Origin: Lysobacter terrestris | Lineage (GTDB): Bacteria; Pseudomonadota; Gammaproteobacteria; Xanthomonadales; Xanthomonadaceae | Direction: 5' to 3' | Assembly (NCBI RefSeq): GCF_014489475.1 | Contig: NZ_CP060820.1 | Coordinates: 930,001-994,000, forward strand | Length of the DNA stretch: 64,000 nucleotides | Shown: positions 27,968-36,315 of the stretch, piece by piece | How the letters are laid out: each line of letters begins with the position of its first letter | Numbering within the stretch: the first letter of the stretch is position 1 | Notes under the pieces: generated by a model | Databases searched by the model: none | Seen by the model: the letters and a program-made list of their open reading frames with translations, nothing else | Told to the model about the DNA's origin: nothing | Made by a program: the position numbers and the translations under genes

Positions 27968-28354
27968 ATGGCCCACCGCAGCCGCCTCGCCGGTTTCATC
28001 ATCGACTGCAACACCGGCGACCTGGATGCCGCCGCCGATTTCTGGGCTCAGGCGCTGGGTGTGACCGTCGCCGACCGCGATGCCGGCGATGGCACCGCGC
28101 AGTACCAGCAGTTCGGCGACACGCCGGGCGACCTGCACATCGAAGTGCAGAAGGTCGACCATCCCTCGCGCGTCCACCTGGACATCGAGGCCGACGACGT
28201 CGACGCCGAAGCCGCGCGACTGGAACGGCTGGGCGCGAAGAAGATCGCCTTCGTCAAGCGCTGGTGGGTGATGGAAGCGCCCACTGGCCATCGCTTCTGC
28301 GTGGTCCGCATGAAGCACCCGGAACAGGGCGAGCCGCCGAACGAGTGGGAATGA
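27968..28354 (+). CDS. VOC (glyoxalase/bleomycin-resistance fold) family protein
   Basis: 128 residues. A single vicinal-oxygen-chelate domain with two beta-alpha-beta-beta-beta units: GFIIDCNTGDLDAAADFWAQALG and RVHLDIEADDVDAEAARLERLGA, followed by WWVMEAPTGHRFCVVR. Metal-ligand positions appear as His/Glu in HIEVQKVDHPSRVHLDIE, but the substrate is unknown; members range from isomerases to resistance proteins. GGAGCGCGCC precedes the ATG. Confidence 0.85.
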   Translation: MAHRSRLAGFIIDCNTGDLDAAADFWAQALGVTVADRDAGDGTAQYQQFGDTPGDLHIEVQKVDHPSRVHLDIEADDVDAEAARLERLGAKKIAFVKRWWVMEAPTGHRFCVVRMKHPEQGEPPNEWE

Positions 28355-28436
28355 CACCGGCTTCACGCCGAACCGCCAGGCGGTCCGGCGTGTCGGCGTG
28401 TCGGCGTGAATGCACGTTCGGACGCAGCCGACCTGC

Positions 28437-28952
28437 TCAGCGAATGGCCTCCCTGGCCATCTGCATGTCGGCATGGCGATGGACGACCCGCCAGCCTGCC
28501 GCTTCGCGCCGGAACACCGTGGTCACCCGGTAATCGCGCCGGGATTGCGTGTTCTTCCCCGGCGGGAAGAAGAGGATGTGCTCGTACTGCACCACGTAAG
28601 CCAGGTCACCGCTCACCGTCTTCTGGATCAGCTCGACCTGCTTGGAGCCCCTGGAGAACTGCGCGCTGGCCCAGTCCAGCCGCATGCTGACGTTGCGCCA
28701 TCCTTTCGCGGTCTCTCCGCCCGCCGCGCCGGACAACGTCACGTCATCCGCGTGCGACCACAGCGCCTTCACGGCGCCGGACCGTCCGTCGTAGAACTGC
28801 TTTGCCGCGTCGGCGTAACGGGCGAGCATCGCTTCGAGATCGGCGGCCCGGTTGCCTTGCGCGTCGTCTGCGGCCACCGGCCCGGCACCATGACTCGCGT
28901 TCGCCCAGAGCAGCAGCGCGACTGCGACGAGGGCATGCTGGAAGGACTTCAT
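28437..28952 (-). CDS. Secreted NTF2/SnoaL-like fold protein
   Basis: 171 residues from the ATG at 28952. Signal peptide (1-23, ALLLWANASHG). The mature part, from LEAMLARYADAAKQFYDGRSGAVKALWS to FRREAAGWRVVHRHAD, has the cone-shaped NTF2-like pattern (DUF4440/SnoaL-3): an N-terminal helix, a polar WSHADDVTL turn and long strands ending WRVVHRHADM. Whether it is an enzyme is open. It follows the GGDEF gene on the same strand with a 119-base gap. Confidence 0.8.
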   Translation of the reverse strand: MKSFQHALVAVALLLWANASHGAGPVAADDAQGNRAADLEAMLARYADAAKQFYDGRSGAVKALWSHADDVTLSGAAGGETAKGWRNVSMRLDWASAQFSRGSKQVELIQKTVSGDLAYVVQYEHILFFPPGKNTQSRRDYRVTTVFRREAAGWRVVHRHADMQMAREAIR

Positions 28953-29071
28953 CTTCGGCTCCCTTGCGTGGCTGGATGCGGCGGACTGGCCGCTACGGTT
29001 CCCTTGCGTGGAGTGAAAGCATTTGAAGTGAATGCGTGCGTTTGAAGGATGCGTTGATCGATCGCGACGGT

Positions 29072-30184
29072 TCAATCCGGATCGATGCTGATGAATCGCG
29101 GCGTGTCGTCGACGGCCACGCGATCGCGCCCCCCCGCCTTGGCGCGGTACAGCGCCTGGTCGGCGCGATCGAAGGTCTGTTCGGGAAGATCGCGGCGCGG
29201 GTCGCCCGCGGCGATGCCGATCGACACGGTCACCGCGAACGGCAGTGGCGCGTGCGCGACGCGCTCGCGGATCCGATAGGCGACTTCCGCGGCGCCGTCC
29301 AGCGCGCTGCCGGGCAGGTACACCAGGATCTCCTCGCCGCCGAAGCGCACGGCGATGTCGCTCTTGCGGATCGATTCGGTGACCGCATCGGCGACTGCGC
29401 GCAGCGCCTGGTCGCCAGCCAAATGGCCGTGCACGTCGTTGACCAGCTTGAAGTGGTCGATGTCGAGCAGCAGCAGGGTGTACGGCGTGCGCTCCGACGG
29501 GTCGCGGGTGAGCGTTTCCGCCAGCATCTCCTCCATCGCCGCGCGATTGAGCAGGCCGGTGAGCGGATCGCGCGTGGCGCTGCGCAGCAGCTCTTCATGC
29601 CGGCGTTGGAGTTCGGCGCGCGCCTGCTCGGCATGGCGGGCCGCCGCTTCACGCGCGCTCAGCTGCTGCCCCTGCTCCAGCATCAGCCGGCGCAGCTCGA
29701 GCAGGTGCTGGGTCTGCCGGGCGAGCAGTTCCAGTCCTTCCACCTGTGCGGAAGTGAGGTGGCGCGGCTCGACGTCGGCGACGCTCAGCGTGCCCAGCGG
29801 ATGTCCGTCCGGGCTCAGCAGCGGCACGCCGGCATAGAAGCGCGGCGGCCGGCCGCCCAGGCGCCGGCGCTTGGCCGCGGGAATCGGGTCGAGATCAAGG
29901 TCGTCGATGACCAGGGTGCGGCCGGGTTGGTCGATGGCGTGGTTGCACAGCGACAGGTCGCGCGAGACCTGCGACTGGTCGACACCGACCTGCGCCTTGA
30001 ACCAGACCCGGTCGCGGTCGATCAGCGAGATGGACGCGGCCGACACGCCGCACAGCATCACCGCGAGGCGGACGATGTCGTCGAACGCGCGCTCGGGACC
30101 GGAATCGACGATCGCATACGCATCCAGGGCCGCCTGCCGTGCGGCCTCGATGTCGCTTGCCTGCGCCGGAAAGTAGGCTGCCAT
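29072..30184 (-). CDS. GAF-domain diguanylate cyclase
   Basis: 370 residues from the ATG at 30184 (a TTG four codons earlier is possible). No membrane segment. A GAF domain (about 25-160: FDDIVRLAVMLCGVSAASISLID to GHPLGTLSVADVEPRHLT), a coiled-coil linker (about 165-205) and a GGDEF domain (about 205-360: ATRDPLTGLLNRAAMEEML, LLLLDIDHFKLVND, VRFGGEEILVYLPG, SIGIAA, ADQALYRAK). The active-site sequence is GGEEI, a form that retains activity in known cyclases. Likely a cytoplasmic c-di-GMP synthase responding to a small ligand. Confidence 0.9.
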   Translation of the reverse strand: MAAYFPAQASDIEAARQAALDAYAIVDSGPERAFDDIVRLAVMLCGVSAASISLIDRDRVWFKAQVGVDQSQVSRDLSLCNHAIDQPGRTLVIDDLDLDPIPAAKRRRLGGRPPRFYAGVPLLSPDGHPLGTLSVADVEPRHLTSAQVEGLELLARQTQHLLELRRLMLEQGQQLSAREAAARHAEQARAELQRRHEELLRSATRDPLTGLLNRAAMEEMLAETLTRDPSERTPYTLLLLDIDHFKLVNDVHGHLAGDQALRAVADAVTESIRKSDIAVRFGGEEILVYLPGSALDGAAEVAYRIRERVAHAPLPFAVTVSIGIAAGDPRRDLPEQTFDRADQALYRAKAGGRDRVAVDDTPRFISIDPD

Positions 30185-30298
30185 GACGGCCCACAATTGC
30201 GCCGTCCCGCGGAGGCGTCAAGTCACGGCGGTCACACGCAGCGACGAGCGCGGGCGTTGCCGGCGCCCTGCCCGTCCGACAGCTGAACCGCCCGCGCC

Positions 30299-31621
30299 TC
30301 AGGCCTCTTCGAGCAGCTGCGCCAGCGCCTCGACCACGTCGGCCAGTTCGGCCGCATCGTGCAGGTGCCCGACCAGTTCCTCGCCCAGCTGCAGGCTGTC
30401 CGCCTCGGCGCGCTGCAGCAGCATGCCGCCGTCGCGCTTCAGCCGCGCGATCAGCTGGCCGGCGTCCTTGGGCGAGGCGAAGCCGATGCTCTGCACCAGC
30501 ACGCGTTCGCCGTCGACGAACTTGAAGTAGAAGCGGCCGTCGTTCTCGCGGTACTGCTTGAACGTGGGCAGCACCGTCTTTTCCTTGCGCGCCTTGGCGC
30601 CGGTGGCCGCATTCGACAGGTCGCGCAGCCCCACCGCTTCGCGCAGGCGCGCCAGCAACGGCGTGGCGTGCTGCGCGCGCAGGCGCGCGGCGCCTTCGCG
30701 CAGGATCGCCTCGATCTCCGCCGGCTTCGCCATCAGCGTCTCGTAGTGTTCGCGCAGCGGCGCGACTTCGTCGTCGATGCGTTCGAACAGCTTCTGCTTG
30801 GCGTCGCCCCAGCCGATGCCGTCGGCGTAGGCCTGGCGCATCGCCGCGGTTTCCTGCGCCGACGCGAACGCCTGGTACAGCTGGAACACGTTGGAATTGG
30901 CGGCGTCCTTCGCCTCGCCTGGCGCGCGCGAGTCGGTGACGATGCCGGCGATCAGCTTCTTCAACTGCTCGCGCGGCACGAACAGCGGGATGGTGTTGTC
31001 GTAGCTCTTGCTCATCTTGCGGCCGTCGAGGCCGGGCAGCGTCGCCACGTGCTCCTCGATCGCCGCTTCCGGCAGCGTGAAGTGTTCGCCGTAGAGATGG
31101 TTGAAGCGCTGGCCGAAGTCGCGCGCCATCTCGATGTGCTGTACCTGGTCGCGGCCGACCGGCACCTTGTGCGCGTTGAACAGCAGGATGTCCGCGGCCA
31201 TCAGCACCGGGTACATGAAGAGGCCGGCGGTGATCGCGGCATCGTCGTCGACGCCTTCGGCGCGGTTCTTGTCGACCGAGGCCTTGTAGGCATGCGCGCG
31301 GTTGAGGATGCCCTTGCCGGCGACGCAACTGAGGAACCAGGTGAGTTCGGGGATCTCGGGGATGTCGCTCTGGCGGTAGAACCACACCGACTTCGGGTCG
31401 AGGCCGCAGGCCAGCCACGTCGCCGCGATCTCCAGCGTCGAACGCTGCACGCGCGCCGGATCGGTGACCTTGATCAGGGCGTGGTAATCGGCGAGGAAGT
31501 AGTAGCTCTCCACCTGCGGATCGCGGCTGGCGACGACGGCCGGGCGGATCGCGCCAACGTAGTTGCCCAGGTGCGGTGTGCCTGAGGTGGTGATGCCGGT
31601 GAGGACGCGGGTACGGGACAT
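30299..31621 (-). CDS. trpS: Tryptophanyl-tRNA synthetase, long form
   Basis: 440 residues. Class I synthetase charging tRNA-Trp. The HIGH-type site is TTSGTPHLGNYVGAI, the KMSKS loop is GRKMSKSYDNTIPLF. Catalytic-domain blocks VPVGRDQVQHIEMARDF and DKNRAEGVDDDAAITAGLFMYPVLMAADILLF are standard. About 100 extra C-terminal residues (from about 340, FKQYRENDGRFYFKFVDGERVLVQSIGF) are an extension shared by Xanthomonad enzymes and absent from the approx. 335-aa E. coli form. The ATG at 31621 was chosen; a GTG five codons earlier lies within a short repeat. Confidence 0.95.
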   Translation of the reverse strand: MSRTRVLTGITTSGTPHLGNYVGAIRPAVVASRDPQVESYYFLADYHALIKVTDPARVQRSTLEIAATWLACGLDPKSVWFYRQSDIPEIPELTWFLSCVAGKGILNRAHAYKASVDKNRAEGVDDDAAITAGLFMYPVLMAADILLFNAHKVPVGRDQVQHIEMARDFGQRFNHLYGEHFTLPEAAIEEHVATLPGLDGRKMSKSYDNTIPLFVPREQLKKLIAGIVTDSRAPGEAKDAANSNVFQLYQAFASAQETAAMRQAYADGIGWGDAKQKLFERIDDEVAPLREHYETLMAKPAEIEAILREGAARLRAQHATPLLARLREAVGLRDLSNAATGAKARKEKTVLPTFKQYRENDGRFYFKFVDGERVLVQSIGFASPKDAGQLIARLKRDGGMLLQRAEADSLQLGEELVGHLHDAAELADVVEALAQLLEEA

Positions 31622-31660
31622 GCGAAGCGGGCTCACGAAAGCGGGTTCACGAAGCGGAGC
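31622..31660. repeat. Tandem 13/14-base repeat before trpS
   Basis: On the minus strand the unit CGTGAACCCGCTTT, then CGTGAGCCCGCTT, then CG runs straight into the trpS ATG; a partial GCTTCGTG precedes. Two full units and a fragment. It includes the alternative GTG start and leaves no Shine-Dalgarno for trpS. Confidence 0.6.
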
Positions 31661-31761
31661 GGCAGTTTAACCGCTGGCGCCGGATCGCCGGCCGGACGGA
31701 TCGACAACCCCGTTGCCGGTGCCGGCGCGTTTGCCCGGCTACCTCACCCGGAGAACGCGCC

Positions 31762-32580
31762 ATGTTCCGCCGCTTCGCCACCGCCGCCCTCTGCATCGCA
31801 CTCGCCGCCTGCTCCTCCGCACAGGCCCGCCCGCTGGTCGACCTGGCCGTGATCGACCGCGACCGCGGCTACGGCTACCTGGCCGATGGCAGCACCAGCG
31901 ATGGCGGCTGGCTCAGCCCGATCCGCCATCGCGGCCAGGACTGGATCGAAGGCGCGCCCGGCCACCGCTATTCGGTGCGGCTGACCAACACCACCGGCGA
32001 ACGCGTGCTGGTGGTCCTCTCCGTCGACGGCGTCAACGCGGTCACCGGGCAGACTGCGCATCCCCTGCAGGCCGGTTATGTGCTCGGCCCGTGGGAGAGC
32101 ACCGAGGTCAACGGCTGGCGCAAATCGCTGGACGACGTCGCCCAGTTCGTCTTCACCGACCTGCCCGACAGCTATGCGGCGCGCACCGGCCGACCCGACA
32201 ACGTCGGCGTGATCGGCATCGCCGTGTTCGAGGAGGCGCGGCCCTATTACCAGCCCGCACCGGATTGGCGTCGAGAAGCGCCCATTGCGCGCGACGACGC
32301 CGCGAAGGCCGCCGCGCCCGCCGCCGAAGCGCGCGCCACGGAGCGCGACGCGGCCGCGCAATCGCTGGGCACCGGCCACGGCGAGCGCGAATGGGCGCCG
32401 GCGTCGCGCACCGGGTTCGTCCGCGCGACGCGTGGTGCGGCCCAGGTCACGCAGCTGCGCTACGACGACTACCGCACGCTGGTGGCGCGCGGCGTGCTGC
32501 CGCGGGAACCGCGCCCGCGCTGGCGCGACGATGGACCCGATGCCTTTCCCGCGGGCTTCGTCGCCGACCCGCCGCGCTGA
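31762..32580 (+). CDS. Lipoprotein, unknown
   Basis: 272 residues. Lipoprotein signal peptide with lipobox LAAC (Cys at about 17) and an adjacent Ser pair suited to outer-membrane sorting. The central region reads VIDRDRGYGYLADG, SVRLTNTTGERVLVVLSVDG and GVIGIAVFEEA, a beta-sandwich pattern that resembles adhesion or fibronectin-like folds but is not assigned. The C-terminal third is Arg/Ala-rich. It is divergent from trpS. GAGA sits near the ATG. Function not recognised. Confidence 0.7.
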   Translation: MFRRFATAALCIALAACSSAQARPLVDLAVIDRDRGYGYLADGSTSDGGWLSPIRHRGQDWIEGAPGHRYSVRLTNTTGERVLVVLSVDGVNAVTGQTAHPLQAGYVLGPWESTEVNGWRKSLDDVAQFVFTDLPDSYAARTGRPDNVGVIGIAVFEEARPYYQPAPDWRREAPIARDDAAKAAAPAAEARATERDAAAQSLGTGHGEREWAPASRTGFVRATRGAAQVTQLRYDDYRTLVARGVLPREPRPRWRDDGPDAFPAGFVADPPR

Positions 32581-32636
32581 ACGTCGCGCCCGCGGCAAAC
32601 CGACCGCGACACGATCGCAACCAGCCGACCGCCACG

Positions 32637-32664
32637 GGAAAACGGGCCTTGCGGCCCGTTTTCC
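32637..32664. terminator. Bidirectional terminator between lipoprotein gene and csbD
   Basis: Stem 32637-32648 with 32653-32664 (GGAAAACGGGCC arm, TTGC loop), A-run before and T-run after, serving both converging genes. Confidence 0.85.
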
Positions 32665-32710
32665 ACATTCGCGGCAGCGTCACCGTTGCCGCGCCGGATC
32701 GGTGCATGGA

Positions 32711-32911
32711 TCAATGCAGCGAACGCGAGAAGTCCTCGACCTCGCGCTCGGCGCGTTCACGGTCCCAGCCGTAACGCTCCTGCAGCTTGCCGGCGAGGTA
32801 CCGCGAGTTGCCTTCGCTGACATCGAATACGTCGTCGGTCAGGTCGCCCCAACGCGCCTGGATTTGTCCCTTCAGCTGCGTCCACTTGCCCTGGATGACG
32901 TCTTTGTTCAT
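32711..32911 (-). CDS. CsbD-family stress protein
   Basis: 66 residues from the ATG at 32911 with AGGAG seven bases upstream. The CsbD fold pattern is complete: [34 protein letters not shown] and [20 protein letters not shown]. CsbD proteins are abundant small soluble proteins induced by general stress, with no known biochemical activity. Next to the two entericidin-like genes, which are also stress-linked in other bacteria. Confidence 0.93.
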   Translation of the reverse strand: MNKDVIQGKWTQLKGQIQARWGDLTDDVFDVSEGNSRYLAGKLQERYGWDRERAEREVEDFSRSLH

Positions 32912-33050
32912 GCGTGTACTCCTGGTGGGGATGATTGCGCACCGACCTTGCGATGCGCGGCGAGTGTGCAAGTCGCCGCGTTCGCGGAGGATCACGTTCG
33001 CGTTAGCACCAGGTTCCCTTGCGACGGATGAATGCGCATGTCGCGCGACC

Positions 33051-33085
33051 AACAAAAAAGGCCGGGATTTCCGGCCTTTTTTGTT
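33051..33085. terminator. Bidirectional terminator after the first entericidin-like gene
   Basis: Stem 33051-33065 with 33071-33085 (AACAAAAAAGGCCGG arm), six A before and six T after the GC core. Starts 20 bases past the stop at 33106 on the minus strand. Confidence 0.9.
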
Positions 33086-33105
33086 CATTCAATGAACGCG
33101 CGCGA

Positions 33106-33258
33106 TCAGCACTTGGCGTCCTTGCAGTCCTCGGCCTTGTCTTCGACCTTCTCGCCGACCTTCTGCACGTCCTTGCCGGCGCCGGCCATGGTGTTGCACG
33201 CAGTCAGGAAGCCGGTGGAGAACGCAACCAGCAGCAGCAGGGAAATCAGACGCTTCAT
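33106..33258 (-). CDS. Entericidin-family small lipoprotein, copy 1
   Basis: 50 residues; AAGGAG upstream of the ATG. Lipoprotein signal peptide with lipobox LTAC (Cys at 21) followed by the entericidin core NTMAGAGKDVQKVGEKVEDKAEDC. E. coli EcnA/EcnB are stress-regulated bacteriolytic or antidote lipoproteins, but many Xanthomonad homologues are uncharacterised, so toxicity is not implied. This copy ends in two extra Cys (EDCKDAKC) absent from copy 2. Confidence 0.9.
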   Translation of the reverse strand: MKRLISLLLLVAFSTGFLTACNTMAGAGKDVQKVGEKVEDKAEDCKDAKC

Positions 33259-33421
33259 ACCTTTCTCCTTCGGGATTCGACCATGGGGTTCGAGCGTGGG
33301 ACGAAGGCCTTTGCCTCGTCCGCCTCCGCATCTAACGCGGGGCCGCATGAACTTCCCGTGCAGGACGGCCGCACGGATCAGCACCTGTTCACGTTCCGGA
33401 AGCGCGCCATAACCGGGCAAT

Positions 33422-33455
33422 AGAAAAAAGAAAAGGCCGGATCGCTCCGGCCTTT
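33422..33455 (-). terminator. Terminator after the second entericidin-like gene
   Basis: Stem 33432-33441 with 33446-33455 (AAAGGCCGGA arm, TCGC loop); on the minus strand TTTTCTTTTTT follows. It separates the two lipoprotein genes into independent transcripts. Confidence 0.9.
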
Positions 33456-33496
33456 CTCATCGACGTCACCGTCAATATTTCGTCAACGCGATCCGC

Positions 33497-33631
33497 TCAG
33501 TTGCTGGCCTTGTCTTCGACCTTCTCGCCCAGCTTCTTCACGTCCTTGCCGAGGCCTTCCATGGTGTTGCAGGCGGACAGGGCCGCCATCGAGAACAGGG
33601 CCAGCACGGCCACGAGCAGCAGACGCTTCAT
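33497..33631 (-). CDS. Entericidin-family small lipoprotein, copy 2
   Basis: 44 residues; GGAGAG six bases before the ATG. Lipobox LSAC (Cys at 21) and core NTMEGLGKDVKKLGEKVEDKASN. Very similar to copy 1 in the mature core but lacks the Cys-containing tail. Each copy has its own terminator, so the pair is not a simple antidote/toxin operon. The upstream 119 bases before arginase contain its promoter. Confidence 0.9.
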   Translation of the reverse strand: MKRLLLVAVLALFSMAALSACNTMEGLGKDVKKLGEKVEDKASN

Positions 33632-33750
33632 TGGGTCTCTCCAGAAGAGGGTCGGAAGGGAAGGCGGCGAGCCGCACGGGGCAATGGTGTGACGGTCGGG
33701 TGAGTGGCGCAAGGGGCGGCAATCCGCGCCACCAAGCGCCATTCAGCGTT

Positions 33751-34674
33751 TCAGTCGCGCATCAGCGTGGACTTGCCGAACAGGCTTTCCACCAGGTCGA
33801 CGGCGACTTCCGCGGTGAGGTTGCGCGTGTCCAGGACCGGGTTGAGTTCCATGATGTCGAGCGAGGCCATGCGGCCGCTGTCGGCGATCATTTCCATCAC
33901 CAGCTGCGCCTCGCGGTAGCTGGGACCGCCGGGCACCGTGGTGCCGACGCCGGGCGCGATCGCCGGGTCGAGGAAGTCGACGTCGAAACTGACGTGCAGG
34001 TGGGTGTCCTCGTCGACGCCGTCGAGCGCCTCCTCCATCGCGCGCTTCATGCCGACTTCGTCGATGTAGCGCATGTCGTAGACGTCGAGGCCGTGCTCCT
34101 TCACCAGGCGCTTCTCGCCTTCGTCGACGGAGCGGATGCCGATCTGGCGGATCACTTCGGGATCGATCGCCGGCGCGGCGCCGCCCAGGTGCGTGAGTTC
34201 GCGCGGGCCCAGGCCGCACAGGCAGGCGACCGGCATGCCGTGGACGTTGCCCGAGGGCGTGACGTCGCTGGTGTTGAAGTCGGCGTGCGCATCGAGCCAG
34301 AGCACGCGCAGCTTCTTGTTGGTTTCGCGGCAATAGCGCGCGACCGCGGTGATCGAGCCAAGGCCCAGGCAATGGTCGCCGCCGAGCAGGATCGGCATGC
34401 GGCCGCCGCGCAGTTCGGCGAGCACCGCGTCCATCACCGCGCGGTTCCACTCGACCACTTCCGGCAGGTGGCGGTAACCATCGGTGGGCGGCTGCCACGG
34501 ATTGCGTGGACCGTCGAGGTTGCCGCGGTCGACCACGTCGATGCCGCGCGCGGCCAGCGCGTGGTGCAATCCGGCGATGCGCAGCGCTTCAGGCCCGAGG
34601 CGCGCGCCGAGGTGCCCCGCGCCAATGTCCGTGGGCGCACCGATCAGGGAAACAGGGGGAAAGCTTCGGCTCAT
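33751..34674 (-). CDS. rocF: Arginase
   Basis: 307 residues. Manganese enzyme that hydrolyses arginine to ornithine and urea. All ligand motifs are present: GGDHCLGLGS (His101), WLDAHADFNT (Asp128, His130, Asp132) and SFDVDFLDP (Asp231, Asp233). SGNVHGMPVA and MELNPVLDTRN match true arginases rather than agmatinases. With the arginine-deiminase-fold gene at 41414 it is one of two arginine-related hydrolases here. The tRNA-Thr gene is just upstream. Confidence 0.95.
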   Translation of the reverse strand: MSRSFPPVSLIGAPTDIGAGHLGARLGPEALRIAGLHHALAARGIDVVDRGNLDGPRNPWQPPTDGYRHLPEVVEWNRAVMDAVLAELRGGRMPILLGGDHCLGLGSITAVARYCRETNKKLRVLWLDAHADFNTSDVTPSGNVHGMPVACLCGLGPRELTHLGGAAPAIDPEVIRQIGIRSVDEGEKRLVKEHGLDVYDMRYIDEVGMKRAMEEALDGVDEDTHLHVSFDVDFLDPAIAPGVGTTVPGGPSYREAQLVMEMIADSGRMASLDIMELNPVLDTRNLTAEVAVDLVESLFGKSTLMRD

Positions 34675-34703
34675 GCGCGCGGTCCAAGGCTTGAAACGGC
34701 ATG

Positions 34704-34779
34704 TGGTGCCGGCTGTCGGAATCGAACCGACGACCTACCGCTTACAAGGCGGTTGCTCTACCAACTGAGCTAAGCCGGC
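34704..34779 (-). tRNA. tRNA-Thr (anticodon TGT)
   Basis: The minus strand folds as a full cloverleaf: acceptor GCCGGCT paired with AGCCGGC, D arm TTAGCTCAGTTGGTAGAGC, anticodon stem CCGCC/GGCGG-type with loop CTTGTAA, T arm GTCGGTTCGATTCCGAC, and an encoded CCA (34704-34706). Anticodon TGT reads ACA/ACG. It lies between the SPOR gene and arginase. Confidence 0.97.
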
Positions 34780-34843
34780 GTGGGATTGCGGCCCCGAGTT
34801 CCGGGGCGAGGCCGGCATTCTAGCCGTCGCGCCGCCGCTACGC

Positions 34844-35554
34844 TCAGCGCGACGCCGGGCAGTCGATCCGGCGGTGCTGCGCGGCGGCGATGGAGGCCTG
34901 GGCACGGCGCGGATCGAAGGCGGCTTCGGCGACCACGTCCAGCCACACGGCCGGCTGCGCCGCATCGCCCACGGCGACGGCCTGCGCGGCAAAACCCGCG
35001 GCGTTGAGCGCGTCGGCGCGCTTGCGTGCGGCCTGCTCGCTGCCGTAACGACCCAGCGCGATCGAATTGGCTTCGGCACCCTCACGCACCACCAGGAAGT
35101 CGCTGAAGCCGGCCGCGCCGATGCGTTCGGCGATCGCCTGCGCCTGCTCCGGCGACGGCAACGGCGGCAGGTACACGCGCCAGCCGCGTGCGGCGGCCGA
35201 CGCCTGTTCACGCGTGGCCAGCGCCTGCACCTGCGGCTTGAGTTTCGCCGCCGCGGCGCTGCCCGCTTCCCGCGAAGCAAAAGGCCCGAAGCTGAAGCAG
35301 TGCGGCGTCGCCGCGGCGCTTTCCTGCACCGGCGTGGTTTGCGCTGGCGCCGGCGGCGCTTCGATGGCGGCGGTGGTTGCGGCGACTTGCGGCGCGGCCG
35401 CGGCGGGTGCACGTTCGGCCACCAGCTGCAGGCGGGCGACGCCGGGGGGAACCTGCGGCGCTGCGTTCGGCGGCGGCGGATCGTGCGCGATCCACCACGC
35501 CGCGACGCCGAGGTTGAGCACGCAGAGCAGGACGATGAGGGCGCGGCTGAGCAT
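34844..35554 (-). CDS. SPOR-domain membrane protein
   Basis: 236 residues. A single N-terminal membrane anchor (about 5-23, ALIVLLCVLNLGVAAWWIA), a Pro/Ala-rich periplasmic linker and a C-terminal SPOR domain (about 85-195, HCFSFGPFASREAGSAAAAKL and NSIALGRYGSEQAARKRADAL). SPOR domains bind denuded peptidoglycan strands at the division septum. It follows coaX by 23 bases and belongs to the birA-coaX transcript, a usual arrangement in this family. Confidence 0.88.
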   Translation of the reverse strand: MLSRALIVLLCVLNLGVAAWWIAHDPPPPNAAPQVPPGVARLQLVAERAPAAAAPQVAATTAAIEAPPAPAQTTPVQESAAATPHCFSFGPFASREAGSAAAAKLKPQVQALATREQASAAARGWRVYLPPLPSPEQAQAIAERIGAAGFSDFLVVREGAEANSIALGRYGSEQAARKRADALNAAGFAAQAVAVGDAAQPAVWLDVVAEAAFDPRRAQASIAAAQHRRIDCPASR

Positions 35555-35577
35555 GCGCCGATTCTAGGGGGAAGCCG

Positions 35578-36315
35578 CTATCCCGGGGTATCGACGGATG
35601 CCCAGATCGCGAGCCCATCGAGCACCAGCGCGGTCGCATGCGTCGCATCGGGCAGGCACGCGGCCAGTTCCTCGACGCCACCGCCGTGCAGGACCAGCCG
35701 CGGCATGCGGCCGAGCCGTCGTTGCGCCGCGATGCGGCTGGCCTCGATCAACGCCAGCGCGGCGCCCTCGCAGCCGGAGGCCAACGCATCTTCGGTGTCG
35801 GCGGCGAAGTCGACCGGCTCGCCGCCGTGTACCGGCAGGTGCGGCGCGCGTTCGTGCAATGCCTCGCGCATCAGCGTCGGCGACGGCGCGATGCGCCCGC
35901 CCAGGTGCAGGCCATCGGCGTCGACCAGGTCGACGGTGAGCGCGGTGCCCACGCCGCACAGCAGCACCGGCTCGCGGAAGCGCGCGTGCGCGCCGAGCAT
36001 GGCGAGGAAGCGATCGACGCCGAGCTTGTGCGGCTGCGCGTAGGCGATGCGGAAGCCGCCGAACACCCGTTGCGTGCGCGCCAGGGTGATGCGGCGCGCG
36101 CGCAGCGTCAGCGCCTGCAGCAGGGCCACGCGCAGGGCCTCGTTGGCCACGCTGGCGACATGGGCGACGTCGATGCGTTCCGGCAGCAGCCGCAGCAGGG
36201 CGTCGGCCAGGTCGGCTTCGCGGTGCGGCAATGCGACGACGTCGCCGACGCGGCCGTCGCGCAACGGCGCGCACTTCAGCCGCGTGTTGCCGAGGTCGAA
36301 CAGCCAGGTGCTCAT
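35578..36315 (-). CDS. coaX: Type III pantothenate kinase
   Basis: 245 residues. Phosphorylates pantothenate, the first committed step of coenzyme A synthesis. The ASKHA-fold phosphate motif is LFDLGNTRLKCAPL; HVASVANEALR, FGGFRIAYAQPHKLGVDRFLAMLGA, GVGTALTVDLVDADGLHLGGRIAPS and LHGGGVEELA follow, all CoaX-specific. The ATG overlaps the birA stop by four bases. The open frame upstream belongs to birA. Confidence 0.94.
   Translation of the reverse strand: MSTWLFDLGNTRLKCAPLRDGRVGDVVALPHREADLADALLRLLPERIDVAHVASVANEALRVALLQALTLRARRITLARTQRVFGGFRIAYAQPHKLGVDRFLAMLGAHARFREPVLLCGVGTALTVDLVDADGLHLGGRIAPSPTLMREALHERAPHLPVHGGEPVDFAADTEDALASGCEGAALALIEASRIAAQRRLGRMPRLVLHGGGVEELAACLPDATHATALVLDGLAIWASVDTPG

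Noticed and set aside
33106-33631. Toxin-antitoxin pair
   Set aside because: Both are lipoproteins of one family with separate terminators; no antitoxin-like DNA-binding or RNA partner is seen.
34680-34860. Genomic island boundary at the tRNA-Thr gene
   Set aside because: No integrase, no direct repeat of the tRNA 3' end, and flanking genes (arginase, SPOR-coaX-birA) are ordinary chromosomal genes.
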